From: Gp1-AA122 sp035631655
Lineage (GTDB): Bacteria; Acidobacteriota; Terriglobia; Terriglobales; Acidobacteriaceae
DNA: 64,000 bases
Reading direction: 5' to 3'
Assembly (NCBI GenBank): GCA_035631655.1
Contig: DASQIH010000069.1
Location: forward strand, 6,622-70,621
Translations under genes and position numbers: made by a program
Shown: positions 1-10,564 of the stretch, in pieces
How the letters are laid out: each line of letters begins with the position of its first letter
Position numbering within the stretch: the first letter of the stretch is position 1
The notes under the pieces: generated by a model
Database searches by the model: none
Seen by the model: the letters and a program-made list of their open reading frames with translations, nothing else
Told to the model about the DNA's origin: nothing

Positions 1-1
1 C

Positions 2-169
2 GCGATTCCAACCGTGATCGTCTTGCACGTGAAGTATCGGAAGACGCCGCGGTCGTACTTGATTCCGCGGTCTGGGTGGCGTTTCTGGGCGGCGTATGTG
101 GGGCTCGCTTGGCTTCCCCTCTTGTTCGCCAGCTCGATTTTCGGACATTGGACGGCGGGGAGGCACTGA
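2..169 (+). CDS. C-terminal end of an unidentified membrane protein (partial)
   Basis: An open frame enters from the left edge and stops at TGA 167-169. The visible 55 residues include a hydrophobic aromatic-rich stretch (FWAAYVGLAWLPLLFASSIF) that could be a terminal membrane helix. It ends where the next gene begins (TGATTG), which fits membership in the same operon. The 5' part lies outside the window and I do not recognise the family. Confidence 0.5.
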   Translation, partial: AIPTVIVLHVKYRKTPRSYLIPRSGWRFWAAYVGLAWLPLLFASSIFGHWTAGRH

Positions 170-718
170 TTGGGAAGTGCATTCCGCAAAATATCGCGCG
201 TTGGCAGCCTAACTGGCGGTACGAAGTGGTATCTGAGCGAGGACTGTTTGCTTGCCGCGAAGCGCATGATGTACACGGTCGAGTACCGGCGGTTCTATTT
301 GCGCGACTTGGAATACATTATGGTGTGGCCCAGCCGTTTGTGGCTGCGGCGCCTGATCATCCCCGCGGTGCTGCTTGCAGCCTTCGGGGCTTCCCTTTGG
401 CAGTGGGTGAATTCCACCGCTGGCGCGATTTTCGGCAGCGTGGCTCTCGCGTGGGTGGCGTTGGAACTGGCGCTGGGGCCGACGGCCGGGTCGCGCATTC
501 GCACTACGGGAGCAAGCGTTGACCTGCCCCTAGTGACGCGAACGCGCCGCGCACGGAAGGTCCTTGCCAAGATTGATGCGGCGGTTCGCGCCACTCGCGG
601 CGTTATTGAGCAACCGACCGCTCCCATTACCCCACCGGCGGAGCCCCACGTTCAATCGAGATCCGAAGCATCCGCGACCGCCTCCATCGCGGCTGCAACA
701 CAGACGAATGGCTCCTGA
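170..718 (+). CDS. PH-like-domain membrane protein, first complete gene of the MoxR operon
   Basis: A 182-residue protein. The TTG start is chosen because a strong GGGGAGG ribosome site sits six bases upstream, across the stop of the preceding gene. Residues about 20-50 (YLSEDCLLAAKR ... YRRFYLRDLEYI) resemble the strand pattern of bacterial PH-like membrane proteins, followed by two hydrophobic segments at about 60-105 and a basic, Ala/Pro-rich cytoplasmic tail. The family assignment is tentative. The 3' end overlaps the next gene by 11 bases, so it is co-translated with the MoxR/DUF58 set. No catalytic motif is visible; a role as membrane partner in this operon is inference. Confidence 0.65.
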   Translation: MGSAFRKISRVGSLTGGTKWYLSEDCLLAAKRMMYTVEYRRFYLRDLEYIMVWPSRLWLRRLIIPAVLLAAFGASLWQWVNSTAGAIFGSVALAWVALELALGPTAGSRIRTTGASVDLPLVTRTRRARKVLAKIDAAVRATRGVIEQPTAPITPPAEPHVQSRSEASATASIAAATQTNGS

Positions 719-1073
719 CACACCAGCCGTACCCTTGCACAAACCCTTCGCGACGGGCTTGCGCCATTCTCGCTGCTTGTTTCATCCGCTGCGTGAAGCG
801 GCGGCAAGGTGCCCACACTGCGGCGGAACGTTCTGCCGCGAATGCGTAACGGACGAGGAGGGAAAGCTGGCCTGCCCGCCGTGTCTGCGTCGGTTGGCGC
901 GTCCGGGCGCATCGAAGGCATCTCTGGCACGTTTGTTCCGGGAAGTCCTTGCCGGACTCACCGCGTTTGCCTGTCTGGCAGCGCTTTTTTTTGCTTTGCT
1001 GCGTTGGCGAATGAATACGCCGGAACAGCATCTGAACTTCGGCCGCGTTGTCGATGACCGGCTGCCCAGGTAA
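708..1073 (+). CDS. zinc-finger (B-box-like) single-pass membrane protein
   Basis: A 121-residue protein; the ATG at 708 overlaps the previous gene. A longer in-frame extension to 564 is possible but would lie inside the upstream gene. The Cys/His-rich segment (CLFHPLREAAARCPHCGG, then FCRECV and CPPCL) resembles a B-box or FYVE-like treble-clef zinc site. A hydrophobic helix follows near residues 78-98, then a short tail. Such proteins sit upstream of DUF4129/MoxR genes in Acidobacteria, to my knowledge without assigned function. The zinc site probably faces the cytoplasm and may mediate contact with the MoxR ATPase (inference). Confidence 0.7.
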   Translation: MAPDTPAVPLHKPFATGLRHSRCLFHPLREAAARCPHCGGTFCRECVTDEEGKLACPPCLRRLARPGASKASLARLFREVLAGLTAFACLAALFFALLRWRMNTPEQHLNFGRVVDDRLPR

Positions 1074-1077
1074 AGCC

Positions 1078-2847
1078 ATGAGTGAAGCTGCGTTGGCTCC
1101 GTCCTCTTCGCAACGTGCACACCTGGCGCCCGCGCGCGCTCGCCGGAACCGGCTGAGCCCGCTGGAAGCACTGGAACGCGGATTTGCCCTGTTTCGGTCA
1201 ACATTCGCGCGGGAGGCGTGGCGCTATTACACCGGCGCCGCGCCGCTCGTCTTTTGTTTCATTCCCATGTGGGTGGTCAACGGGCAGATTCGGATATCAG
1301 ATGGAGCGCTGCTGAGGGAGGCGGCGCTGCTCGCCGGCGGGTACCTGCTGCGGGTGTGGATGGTCGGCAGCTACATGCAACGCGTTCGCGAGGGGGCGTT
1401 TGGCACGCCGACATCGAAACCGGCAGGCGCAGCGGCGCAAGCAGCGGCTGTGGGACGTCTGCTTGCGTGGAAGATCATGCTGAGTGCCGGCGCGTTGACC
1501 ACACTGCCGAGCATCGCCGGGGCGTCGTGGTTCTACAGCGCGTGCCAATTCGCCAGCCTTTCGGCGCAGGAGGATGGCGCCGAGAGGCATTCGCTTAGCG
1601 GCTGCCTTGCACTCGCGAGTCAATGGTTCGGCGGCGGCTTGCTTCTCTTCCTGATGCTCTTTCCCTTCTGGATCGCTGTGTGGCTGAATGGCCTGATCGT
1701 AGCAATGATTCTTCCGCAGCTTCTGCACTCCATTTTTGGGGTGAACACACTCCTATCTACACAAATGGGAGTCTACGCGCTGGTCCAAAGTTCCGCATTC
1801 TGGCTTTCGTTGTTCTCGGGGGCATGGTTGGCGCTTGATCCCATCGTCAAATGTACGTTCGCTATCGTTTATCAGCATTTGCGGTCGAGGCGCGAAGGAG
1901 ACGACCTGCGTGGGTTACTGGCGAGCCTGCCACGCGAACAGCAAAAGAAGGCGCAGATGTTTGCATCCCACGCGACTGGCGGCAGAGTGGTGACCGGTGC
2001 GTTGTTCGTGCTGGCTACGATTCTGGCTGGCGTTTCTCTGACGGCGACCGCGCGCGCAGCGCAGGTCCCGCCAGCTCGAAGCACAACGGAGACGCCAGGC
2101 AATTCCGCTCGCGAGGCGCGGATTCAAAGATTGCGCCAAGCTCTGGATGAAGAGTCACAGCGCGCGATTTATCGCTGGCACGATGCCGAGCATCCGAGTC
2201 CGCCCACCTGGTTTGACAACCTGCTGGTCAAGATCGGGCACAGTATCGAGCACGCTTGGAATACGTTGTGGAATTTTCTTCGCAAACTGTGGCCCAGCGG
2301 GTTGAGCCTGTCGCTCGGAAGCGAAAAGCGCGGCGACTGGCAACTCAAGGACCTTCGATTATGGCTGACGCTAGTCGCGATTTTGACTCTCGCGGCAGCA
2401 GGGGTGCTCTTTTGGCTGCGGCAACGAACGGATCCGGCATCGCTTTCCATCCCGCTGGCAGTCGCGCCGATTCCCGATTTGAGCGGCAGTGCGGCGGCGA
2501 GTGAGCGTTCCGAGGATGAATGGTTCGCGCTGGCAAGCCGGCTGGAAGGGGAAGGCGAATTGCGCCTCGCGCTGCGCGCGGCGTACTTCGGTTTGCTTGC
2601 GGGATTGGAGCAGCGCGAATGGCTCACGATTCGCCGCGATCGCACGAATCGCGAATATCTCAATGAGTTTACGCGTCGGTGGCGTCGGCGACCGCAGGCG
2701 ACGGTCGAGGCGCGGGCGGAAATCCCCGAGAAACTGCGCGGGAGCCTGCGGCAGTTCGATCGCGTTTGGTATGGGTCTCATGCGTTGACGCCAGAGGCGG
2801 TCACCGCGTACCGCCAATATCAGCGGGAGTTCCTCAACCATGTTTGA
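1078..2847 (+). CDS. DUF4129 domain multi-pass membrane protein
   Basis: About 589 residues; the ATG at 1078 is four bases after the preceding stop. Residues 35-330 hold several hydrophobic helices. A periplasmic-type stretch (about 320-420) precedes a further helix near 425-445. The C-terminal 110 residues match DUF4129: an LALRAAYFGLLAGLEQREWL core, then FDRVWYGSHALTPEAV near the end. DUF4129 proteins travel with MoxR and DUF58 genes and are thought to form part of a membrane complex with a transglutaminase-like or von Willebrand partner; the biochemical role is not established. The 3' end overlaps the next gene by eight bases. Confidence 0.85.
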   Translation: MSEAALAPSSSQRAHLAPARARRNRLSPLEALERGFALFRSTFAREAWRYYTGAAPLVFCFIPMWVVNGQIRISDGALLREAALLAGGYLLRVWMVGSYMQRVREGAFGTPTSKPAGAAAQAAAVGRLLAWKIMLSAGALTTLPSIAGASWFYSACQFASLSAQEDGAERHSLSGCLALASQWFGGGLLLFLMLFPFWIAVWLNGLIVAMILPQLLHSIFGVNTLLSTQMGVYALVQSSAFWLSLFSGAWLALDPIVKCTFAIVYQHLRSRREGDDLRGLLASLPREQQKKAQMFASHATGGRVVTGALFVLATILAGVSLTATARAAQVPPARSTTETPGNSAREARIQRLRQALDEESQRAIYRWHDAEHPSPPTWFDNLLVKIGHSIEHAWNTLWNFLRKLWPSGLSLSLGSEKRGDWQLKDLRLWLTLVAILTLAAAGVLFWLRQRTDPASLSIPLAVAPIPDLSGSAAASERSEDEWFALASRLEGEGELRLALRAAYFGLLAGLEQREWLTIRRDRTNREYLNEFTRRWRRRPQATVEARAEIPEKLRGSLRQFDRVWYGSHALTPEAVTAYRQYQREFLNHV

Positions 2848-4107
2848 CAATAGGTCGGGCGAAGGCATGGTGCTCAATTGGCGAGGTCCGCTGCTGGCCG
2901 CTGGGATTTTCGCGGCTGTATTCGCGATTCTGCTGCTCATGGCGCATCAGAACCAGTCGAATACGAGCGATATGGGATCCAGCTTACGCGAGGACCCCTA
3001 CGGCACCAGCCTGTTGTTCGATTCCTATGGGCGCGCTGGGTATCAAGTGAAGCGCAGCCAGGATGAAGACTCCCTGTCCGATCAGAACGCGTTGAGGACA
3101 ACAGCATTCTTTATCGGCGGCCACTCCTCTGATGGTTGGAAAATGGAAAGGGGAAATCTCCCGACCGGGGAGAAGTTTCGCAGACGAGTGGAAGATTTTC
3201 TTGCGCGCGGCGGGCGCGTCGTGCTGGTCGCTCCCGCTTGGGAACTAAAGTCCGAGTCTCAAGGTTGGGAAGTCGAAAACAAGTGGGACGAAACTCCACA
3301 TGAATCCGGACCAACTTGGGTCTCTCCCGATCCCGGCGCGATGCCGGCGGGCAGCGAGAAGATGTATCTCGCCGCCCATGCCCCGCGGCTCAAGACAGAC
3401 GCGGCATGGACCGCCCTTTATTCCGGGCCCGTGGACGCCAAAGCAGAGGCCGACTCATCTGTGCATGTCTACATGGCAATGCGGAGAGTCGGAAATGGCG
3501 ACCTGATCGCCGCAAGCCAACAATCGTTCTTGTTAAACGAAGCGATCAAGACGCGTCCAAATCCGGCGCTGCTGGATTTTCTCGCGGGGGGGCGCCCGGT
3601 GGTTTGGGTGGATGAAACGTTGCATGGACTGCACCAGGGTGAGGGGGTGCTTTGGCTGGTGCAGCGATACCGGCTGCAGGCCGCGCTTCTGCTTTTCTGG
3701 GCGACTTTGCTGGCGCTGCTTTGGAGCATGAGCGGTGATTTAGTGCGACGCCCGACTCGCGATCGGGACGCACATATCATGCGTCATAGCGAAGGCGCCG
3801 GAGTGGCCGCGCGACGCCTGCTCCAGCGCAGCATTGCAACAGAACAGGTAGTGGCGGAGTGCTGGGAAGAGTTCCGCCGCCGCTCGCCGCAGGATGCGCA
3901 AGCTATTTCTGCAGATCCACAGAGCGGCCCGCGGCTGCGCGCGGCGCTGGCGCAGCCTCCTCTAGCGGGCTACAGGCAGTTAAGGCAGTTAAGCCAGTTG
4001 GTCGCGGAGCGCCGCACATCCGCAAAAGGTCTGGCTCGCGCCGACCGTGATGCGCCTGACAGTTCCACATCTTCACCGAAGAAGGGTCCCGAGGAGGCAC
4101 GGTTCGC

Positions 4108-4111
<4 letters not shown>
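2840..4111 (+). CDS. DUF4350 domain membrane-anchored protein
   Basis: 423 residues. An N-terminal helix (about 14-33) is followed by an extracytoplasmic DUF4350 region with the typical opening DPYGTSLLFDSYGRAGY and a GATase-like Rossmann pattern (RGGRVVLVAP). A second helix near 280-298 leads to a cytoplasmic basic tail of about 120 residues. The sequence matches known DUF4350 partners of MoxR/DUF58 systems. It overlaps both neighbours (8 bases upstream, 4 bases downstream, ATGA), so it is translationally coupled. No catalytic residues can be named with confidence. Confidence 0.82.
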
Positions 4112-5136
<1,025 letters not shown>

Positions 5137-5188
5137 GGCCGCATACGTATCAAGCGCGGCAAAGGATGGCATCGAAGCGGGCGAAATC

Positions 5189-6775
5189 ATGACGGCTGGA
5201 GATAGGAAGCAAGCAGGCGTTGGTGCGCCGGGCGCGGCTATCGTTGCCGAGGTCGAAGCTACGGCCGCGCCGACACATTGTGACCCGCTTGTAACCAACA
5301 AATTTGCGCGGCGGATCGCGCTTCGCCCAGTGGGAACGCGGTTCAGTTCAGAGGTCTCGCTCGCGTGGGTGATGGGATTCCTGGCCCTAGGGGCGTGCAT
5401 TGCGCCATGGCCCCGACACGGATGGCTATGGTTCGAGCTGATCGTCACGACTGTGGCGCTGCTAGTGTGTTATGACGGGCTCGCGCTGTGGCTCACCCGC
5501 CAAGAAGGTACACCAGTCCTGCTAACCCCAGAAAAAGGCCTTCGCGGACGCGAAGGGCAGACCATCCAGGTTCCGCTCGCACTCACTGCCTCGGGGCGGC
5601 GCCGACCATGCCGCGAAGTCCGCGTGGGAATCATGCCGGCAACAAAAGAGAGCGAAGCCGCTGTTCGAGTGAAAAAAGAGCCTCAGCGGCTGAAGCTTGA
5701 GCAGTCGAATTCGGCCGAAGAAGGATCAACCCCAGGAAACACCGAGCAAGTCCAGCTCTGGCCATGGATGCCGGAGATCGCTTTGCTTCGGCGCGGGCTG
5801 TGGCCTGGGCCGCGCGTTGGAATCGAGCGGCGGTCGCACCTCCGAATCTGGCGCTTGCGGCAATGGTTTGATTTGCCGGAGCCTTTGCGAATCGAGGCGG
5901 ATTTGCGATCCGGGCGACGGGAGATTCTGCGCAGCCCGGTTTACCGCTTGCTTGTAGCCTCTCAACAGACGCCGTGGACTGGGCACGGGCGCGATTTCGA
6001 GCGCTTGCGGGAATACCAGCCTGGCGATAACTACTCAGAGATCGCGTGGAAGTCGACGGCGCGTCGCGCCGCTCCGGTCACCCGGCTTTTTCAGTGGGAG
6101 CAGAAGCAGGAAGTATATTTCGTAGTGGACCAATCGCGGGCGTCCGCGCTTGCGCTCGATCCAACAGCAGCTCCCGAGAGTGATGTCTCACAAAGGCGCG
6201 CGCCGCGACGGTTGCTGGATCTCGCTGTGGAGACGGCGTTGGTGGGCGCGACCGTCGCGCTTGAACTTGGCGATGAGTTCGGGCTGGTCACCTACGCGGA
6301 TGAGCCCAAGTCCTGGTTACGCGCAGGAAGCGGTCAATCCCAGTTTCATCAATTCCGTGAGCGCCTGTTGAATATTGAGCCTTTGCCGACGACTGCGGAT
6401 TACGAAGCGCTGTTTGGCGAAATTCGGGTACGGCTGCGGCGGCGCGCCTACCTGCTGTTGCTGGCGGATTTGGCGGAGCGCTCGGTTTCGGACTCCTTGC
6501 GCCGCGGAGTTGGCCTGGTCCGCTCGTCACATGCCCTTTTAATGACGAGCATCTTGCCGACTCACGCGCGGCCGGCATTTTCGCCAGGTGAGGAGTTGCA
6601 CACCGAACAGGATGTGTATGCGGCGCTCGCGGGTGAAAAAGAAAACCAGCGCCTCGGCGCGTTGGCGCGGCAAATGCGCCAATTGGACGTGCAGCTCCGG
6701 TATATTCCTGCGGAAATGTTCCTGCGAACAGCTGTTGAAGGATATCTGGAAAGCAAGCGGGAGCAGCGGCTGTGA
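5189..6775 (+). CDS. DUF58 domain protein (MoxR partner)
   Basis: 528 residues, 52 bases after moxR. Two hydrophobic helices (about 60-98) are followed by an extracytoplasmic beta domain. The DUF58 core near 265-300 carries the diagnostic DFERLREYQPGDNYSEIAWK, then a von Willebrand-like fold beginning YFVVDQSR (a degenerate MIDAS DxS). DUF58 proteins are the usual substrates or partners of MoxR ATPases. A loop at about 150-185 with an EEGSTPGNTEQ stretch looks like a lineage-specific insertion. It overlaps the next gene by four bases. Confidence 0.92.
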   Translation: MTAGDRKQAGVGAPGAAIVAEVEATAAPTHCDPLVTNKFARRIALRPVGTRFSSEVSLAWVMGFLALGACIAPWPRHGWLWFELIVTTVALLVCYDGLALWLTRQEGTPVLLTPEKGLRGREGQTIQVPLALTASGRRRPCREVRVGIMPATKESEAAVRVKKEPQRLKLEQSNSAEEGSTPGNTEQVQLWPWMPEIALLRRGLWPGPRVGIERRSHLRIWRLRQWFDLPEPLRIEADLRSGRREILRSPVYRLLVASQQTPWTGHGRDFERLREYQPGDNYSEIAWKSTARRAAPVTRLFQWEQKQEVYFVVDQSRASALALDPTAAPESDVSQRRAPRRLLDLAVETALVGATVALELGDEFGLVTYADEPKSWLRAGSGQSQFHQFRERLLNIEPLPTTADYEALFGEIRVRLRRRAYLLLLADLAERSVSDSLRRGVGLVRSSHALLMTSILPTHARPAFSPGEELHTEQDVYAALAGEKENQRLGALARQMRQLDVQLRYIPAEMFLRTAVEGYLESKREQRL

Positions 6776-7803
6776 TTTTGAATCTCGAACGATTTCAGGC
6801 ACAGGCGCGGCCGCGCTGGAAAAACCTCGAATCACTGCTAGGCGCGCTCGAAAGCCGACCGGACCGCCGATTGAATCCAGCGGAAGCGCAACAACTGCAA
6901 GAGCTTTACGCCCAGGCTGCCGCGGATTTGAATCGCGTCACGCACGGCGCATTGGCGCCCGAACTAAGACAGTACCTCGAGCGACTGGTGGCACGAGCTT
7001 ATGCGGAGCTATATTACGCGCCGCCGACGCGCTCCGAAATCTGGCAGCCGCGCCGCTGGTTAAGGATTTTCAGGGCGTTTCCGGAATCGTTTCGGCGGCA
7101 GTCCCGCTATTTTGCACTGGCCGTGCTGGTCACGGTTTTGGGTTGTACGCTGGGCGGCCTCGCGGTGCGCTACGACCCCGCCTCCGTAGACGTGCTGCTT
7201 CCGGCAGATTACCTGCGCAATCCGGGCCAGCGCGTGCATGAAGAGGAGCAAGGACAGGGTCAGCACCTGAACTCCGCACAGACCGAAGCAACATTCTCGG
7301 CGCAACTGATCAGGCACAACATCCAGGTAGCCCTGCTTGCAGCGGCACTCGGCGTAACGTTTGGCATTGGGACGGCACTCCTCCTCTTCGAGAATGGCGT
7401 ACTGCTCGGGGCCGTAGCGGTTCATTACACGCAGCGGGGCTTCGGACTGTTCATGACGGCGTGGCTGTTGCCACACGGCGTGTTTGAGATTCCATCGATC
7501 TTAATCGCCGGGCAAGCGGGGTTTTACTTGGCGCGCTTGCTGCTCCATCGGCGCGAGGACCGCAATGTTCGTCAATCGATGCGCGAATGGTTGGTACTGG
7601 TCGCCGGGTTGGCGATGATGCTGGTATGGGCCGGAATCATGGAAGCTTTTTTTTCTCAGCATCACGCGCCCGTTCTGCCGTATGGATTTAAGGTTGCGGT
7701 TGCCGCAGCAGAACTCGTGCTGCTGACGATCTATCTACTACTGATCGGACGAAGAGAGATCGGCGCGGAAGCGCGCTCTAGCGTTCGTTCGGAGAACAGA
7801 TGA
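6772..7803 (+). CDS. stage II sporulation protein M-like membrane protein
   Basis: 343 residues with a GTG start overlapping the DUF58 stop (GTGA). The N-terminal 110 residues are cytoplasmic and helical (LNPAEAQQLQELYAQAAADLNRV). Five or six hydrophobic helices follow, containing the SpoIIM-family pattern of an amphipathic AQLIRHNIQVALLAAALG and then a GIGTALLLFENGVLLGA helix. In this context the family is not tied to sporulation; it accompanies RDD, MoxR and DUF58 genes in many phyla and is presumed structural. Coupled to the downstream RDD gene by another ATGA overlap. Confidence 0.88.
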   Translation: MILNLERFQAQARPRWKNLESLLGALESRPDRRLNPAEAQQLQELYAQAAADLNRVTHGALAPELRQYLERLVARAYAELYYAPPTRSEIWQPRRWLRIFRAFPESFRRQSRYFALAVLVTVLGCTLGGLAVRYDPASVDVLLPADYLRNPGQRVHEEEQGQGQHLNSAQTEATFSAQLIRHNIQVALLAAALGVTFGIGTALLLFENGVLLGAVAVHYTQRGFGLFMTAWLLPHGVFEIPSILIAGQAGFYLARLLLHRREDRNVRQSMREWLVLVAGLAMMLVWAGIMEAFFSQHHAPVLPYGFKVAVAAAELVLLTIYLLLIGRREIGAEARSSVRSENR

Positions 7804-8606
7804 CAGATACTCAGTCAACCCGCGCGTCGACAGCGGTCGAACTGACCATTGCGACGCCGGAAGGTGTGCTCTTTCGACTGCCCCTGGCCGGTCCCGCGTC
7901 CCGCCTTTATGCCATGCTGCTCGATATCGCAATCGTGCTGGGGACGGTGAACGGAATAGGGCTGCTAGTTTACTGGATTTTCGCGAAAGCACCGGGATTT
8001 GGAGTCATGGTGATCACGCTCGCGGAATTCGCAATTGGGTTTGCCTATGGCGCATTGCTGGAAGGTTTTTGGAACGGGCAGACGATTGGAAAACGCCTAT
8101 TCCATTTGCGCGTGATTGACCAGGCCGGACTTCCGCTACGGATCGAACAGGCGTGGGTACGGAATCTGATGCGCGTCTTTGATGCGCTGCCGTTCGCCTA
8201 TCTGGTTGGAGGAATTTCCGTACTGAGCAGTCCTCTGATGCAACGCTTCGGCGACCGAGTGGCGGGGACGCTCGTTGTACGCCAAACGCCGCTGGCCGTG
8301 CCGGGGGAGGAATCCTGGACGCGGCAGAAGTACAACTCCTTCATGGACTATCCCACAATCGCGGTGCATCTCCGCCGAGCGGCAACGCCGAAACTGGCTA
8401 GTCTGATTCAAGATGCGCTGCGCCGTCGCAACGAACTAGCGCCTTACGCACGGCGGGAAATCTATCGCGAGCTGGCCACATACTTGCAGAGCGAAATCTC
8501 TACATTTCCCGACGAATTGGTTGAGAGGCTTAGCGATGAACAGTACTTGATCAATGCGTCTGGCATCCTCTTTGGAGATCAACGCCCGTCGCGAGTTCAG
8601 GGTTGA
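7800..8606 (+). CDS. RDD family membrane protein
   Basis: 268 residues. The RDD family is shown by the N-terminal ASRLYAMLLDIAI motif, the NGQTIGKRLFHLRV loop and LMQRFGDRVAGTLVVR at the end of the membrane part; four helices fall between about 30 and 165. The last 90 residues are a soluble extension not seen in short RDD proteins. RDD proteins are often last in MoxR/DUF58 operons, as here. Function is not established; transport or cell-envelope roles have been proposed for relatives. No gene follows for about 500 bases, so the operon probably ends here. Confidence 0.9.
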   Translation: MTDTQSTRASTAVELTIATPEGVLFRLPLAGPASRLYAMLLDIAIVLGTVNGIGLLVYWIFAKAPGFGVMVITLAEFAIGFAYGALLEGFWNGQTIGKRLFHLRVIDQAGLPLRIEQAWVRNLMRVFDALPFAYLVGGISVLSSPLMQRFGDRVAGTLVVRQTPLAVPGEESWTRQKYNSFMDYPTIAVHLRRAATPKLASLIQDALRRRNELAPYARREIYRELATYLQSEISTFPDELVERLSDEQYLINASGILFGDQRPSRVQG

Positions 8607-9104
8607 CAATTTACGCTTGAAAAGCCAATGGTCGGGTTGTGGGACTGAGTGGGCGCTTTGCGAGACGAATGCACTCTTGGCCGTATGACGGGCGATCCGG
8701 AAGCCAACTGTTGTTATCAGATTTCAGTCGTTGACCCTATTCAGTGGGTCTGTCTGAACTCCGACCAAATTCATCAGATGTGGTGAGAGAGTCTTTACGG
8801 TTTCTTGCCCACCGCAGCCTGCTCCGGCTTTTCTTCTTATCCTTCAAGATCGGACGCTTGGAACCCGGGCTCTTGAGCCCGGAGAACTTCTGTGTCCCCG
8901 CGATGTCGCCCCGCTCCAAGTCCTTCCACTCCGGCGCGCGGCCGAACGAGGGGACGTGCCGTCACGGCATCCCTCGCCGACGGTCCATGGTTGTTTCAGC
9001 GGGCCGACCTTGACCTGTGCACGGTGCAGCGAGAAGTAGGAACAACCCAGCGACATTGGGCTACCCCCGCGGGACAAGAACGCTACCAAATTCCACTTGA
9101 GTTA
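8607..9104. other. intergenic region after the MoxR operon, no gene seen
   Basis: About 500 bases with no open frame that looks coding. Short frames exist on both strands, but their products are Arg/Ser/Gly-rich and lack a ribosome site. A perfect 8-bp inverted repeat is listed separately. The right half runs into the transposase remnant, so this may be decayed mobile-element flank. Confidence 0.5.
8865..8882. repeat. perfect 8-bp inverted repeat with 2-base loop
   Basis: CCGGGCTC TT GAGCCCGG. No T-run follows on either strand, so it is unlikely to be an intrinsic terminator; it may be part of a decayed mobile element. Confidence 0.5.
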
Positions 9105-9515
9105 TCACAGACATAGCGAGGTGAGGCAGTGTGAAGCAGATTTGTAGTAGTCGAAGTACGAAGTGAGGGTTCGACGGAGCGAGCTCTCATGGAACACGAT
9201 CACATGATCCAGGCACTCCCGCCGAATGGAACCAATCACCCGCTCGACGTAGGCTCTCTGCCAGGGGGATCGCGGCGTGGACGGTACTTCGCGAATGCCC
9301 ATGTCTCGCACCTGTTCTCGGAATTCATGGCCGAAGATGGCATCGCGGTCGCGCAGCAGGTAGCGCGGGAGTTGGTCGAAAGGAAAGGCCTCCCGCAGTT
9401 GCTGTCCCGTCCACTCCGCCGTCGGATGGGCGGTCACATTGCAGTGCAGAATGCGGCGACGGTCATGGGCCAACACCAGAAACACGTAAAGAACCTGGAA
9501 GCGGATGGTGGGCAC
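9105..9515 (-). pseudogene. truncated DDE transposase / integrase core (IS3/IS481-like)
   Basis: The 136-residue frame matches the middle of an rve integrase-core transposase: FLVLAHDRRRILHCNVTAHP, then RYLLRDRDAIFG with the second catalytic Asp, then SPWQRAYVERVIGSIRRECL with the catalytic Glu. The upstream part that should carry the first Asp (a DFFTVPT-like segment in intact relatives) is missing. The C-terminus diverges after YFDYY, where intact copies continue with a SRTHLSLDKD-like tail. Both ends are therefore lost and the element is inactive. No terminal inverted repeats were recognised. Confidence 0.8.
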
Positions 9516-9927
9516 CCTAAGGTGGCTAGGAATGCAAGATGTCGCGCATGCTGATGCGGGAGTCGAGTAGCAAGGTAGTTTTCTGAGTCCGTCCGGCTAA
9601 GCACCTGCAATTTCCACACGTATGCTGTAAGCAGCGCATCTTTCCCGGCACAAGGCCAGCGTGTCGTCGAGGATGGTTTGTACCGAAGTAGTCTCGTCTG
9701 CAGCCGCGATCTTCCGCTTTCAGATAATTCAGCACAGGTGTCAGGTTCATTGGGCCTGGGGGCGGTAAGGCAGCTGGACAGATGGGGTCGACGCTCGTGC
9801 CGCAAATGGGCGTTTCAGAGGCTTGCACGACCGGCCCAGCCATTGGTCTCGTCAGATCACAATTGTGGGCCTTGACCAGCGTGCTTGAGTTGAGAGGTTG
9901 CGCAGAACGGGCAGATAAAGGCTGCGC
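9516..9927. other. non-coding or decayed sequence between transposase remnant and mazF
   Basis: About 410 bases with several short overlapping frames on both strands, none with a recognisable domain or ribosome site. It probably holds the eroded 5' part of the transposase or its insertion scar. Nothing functional can be named. Confidence 0.45.
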
Positions 9928-10281
9928 TCAGGGTTTAGCAAGGCCGAGCAGGGCGGCGAGCCTTGCCTGCACGTTCTTGAGCACCTTGGCTGGCGCTTTA
10001 TCGAAATATCTGGCGCGCCGTTCGCCCCAGTCAATGCTTCTCACAGCGTCCGATAAGATGGTTCCGCCTATTTTGAGGCCAGCAGGCAAGTCAACTTCGA
10101 AGGGGTATCCCTTAATTGCATTGGTGACTGGAACCACCACGGCCAAGCGGGTTTTTTGGTTGTATCCCCTCGGGGAGAGAACAAGCGCTGGCCGCCAGCC
10201 AGCTTGCTCGTGGCCTACTTGCCCGATGCCGAGATCGAGTTTGATGAGATCACCGGTGTCGGGAACGTACTCGGTTACCAT
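9928..10281 (-). CDS. mazF: MazF/ChpB-like endoribonuclease toxin
   Basis: 117 residues with the PemK/MazF signature in order: GDLIKLDLG, GHEQAGWRPALVLSP, YNQKTRLAVVVPVTNAIKGYPFEV, then SDAVRSIDW. These are the known active-site and dimer segments of mRNA-cleaving MazF toxins. The start codon lies inside the end of the antitoxin gene (overlap 7 bases), giving coupled expression. Length is normal and nothing looks broken. It lies between a transposase remnant and an initiator-tRNA fragment, a setting that suggests arrival on mobile DNA. Confidence 0.93.
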   Translation of the reverse strand: MVTEYVPDTGDLIKLDLGIGQVGHEQAGWRPALVLSPRGYNQKTRLAVVVPVTNAIKGYPFEVDLPAGLKIGGTILSDAVRSIDWGERRARYFDKAPAKVLKNVQARLAALLGLAKP

Positions 10282-10541
10282 ACTTCATGGCCGATGGGAC
10301 GGCCCCAGTCCTGCTCGCGATGACGGTTCCGAGGAGTGATTCCTGCGACCAATTTTTCGAGGGTGATTTCAGGCTCCGTCGGCTCCAGGGCAATGCGCCC
10401 ATTTTCGACGCGCACTGTCAACTCATCCCCTTCTCGAAGGCGGGCCTGCTTCAAAATTTCTTTCGGCAAACGAACGGCCTGGCTGTTCCCCCACCTGACG
10501 ACCTGCACGCGCGCCCTCGCGGCTGTAGATGTTGGTGCCAT
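10275..10541 (-). CDS. mazE: MazE-like antitoxin with AbrB-type DNA-binding domain
   Basis: 88 residues from an ATG at 10541, preceded by a strong GAGGGGGAAAG ribosome site. An in-frame upstream ATG exists but would place the operator inside the coding region. The N-terminal swapped-hairpin AbrB/SpoVT fold is seen in VQVVRWGNSQAVRLPKEILKQARLREGDEL; the acidic C-terminal tail (LEPTEPEITLEKLVAG) would wrap the toxin. Known MazE proteins neutralise MazF and, with it, repress their own promoter. Confidence 0.93.
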   Translation of the reverse strand: MAPTSTAARARVQVVRWGNSQAVRLPKEILKQARLREGDELTVRVENGRIALEPTEPEITLEKLVAGITPRNRHREQDWGRPIGHEVW

Positions 10542-10564
10542 ATCTTTCCCCCTCAATGGTTTGA

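Noticed and set aside
8744..9013. 89-residue frame in the gap before the transposase remnant
   Set aside because: Arg/Ser-rich, no ribosome site, spans a hairpin; not convincingly coding.
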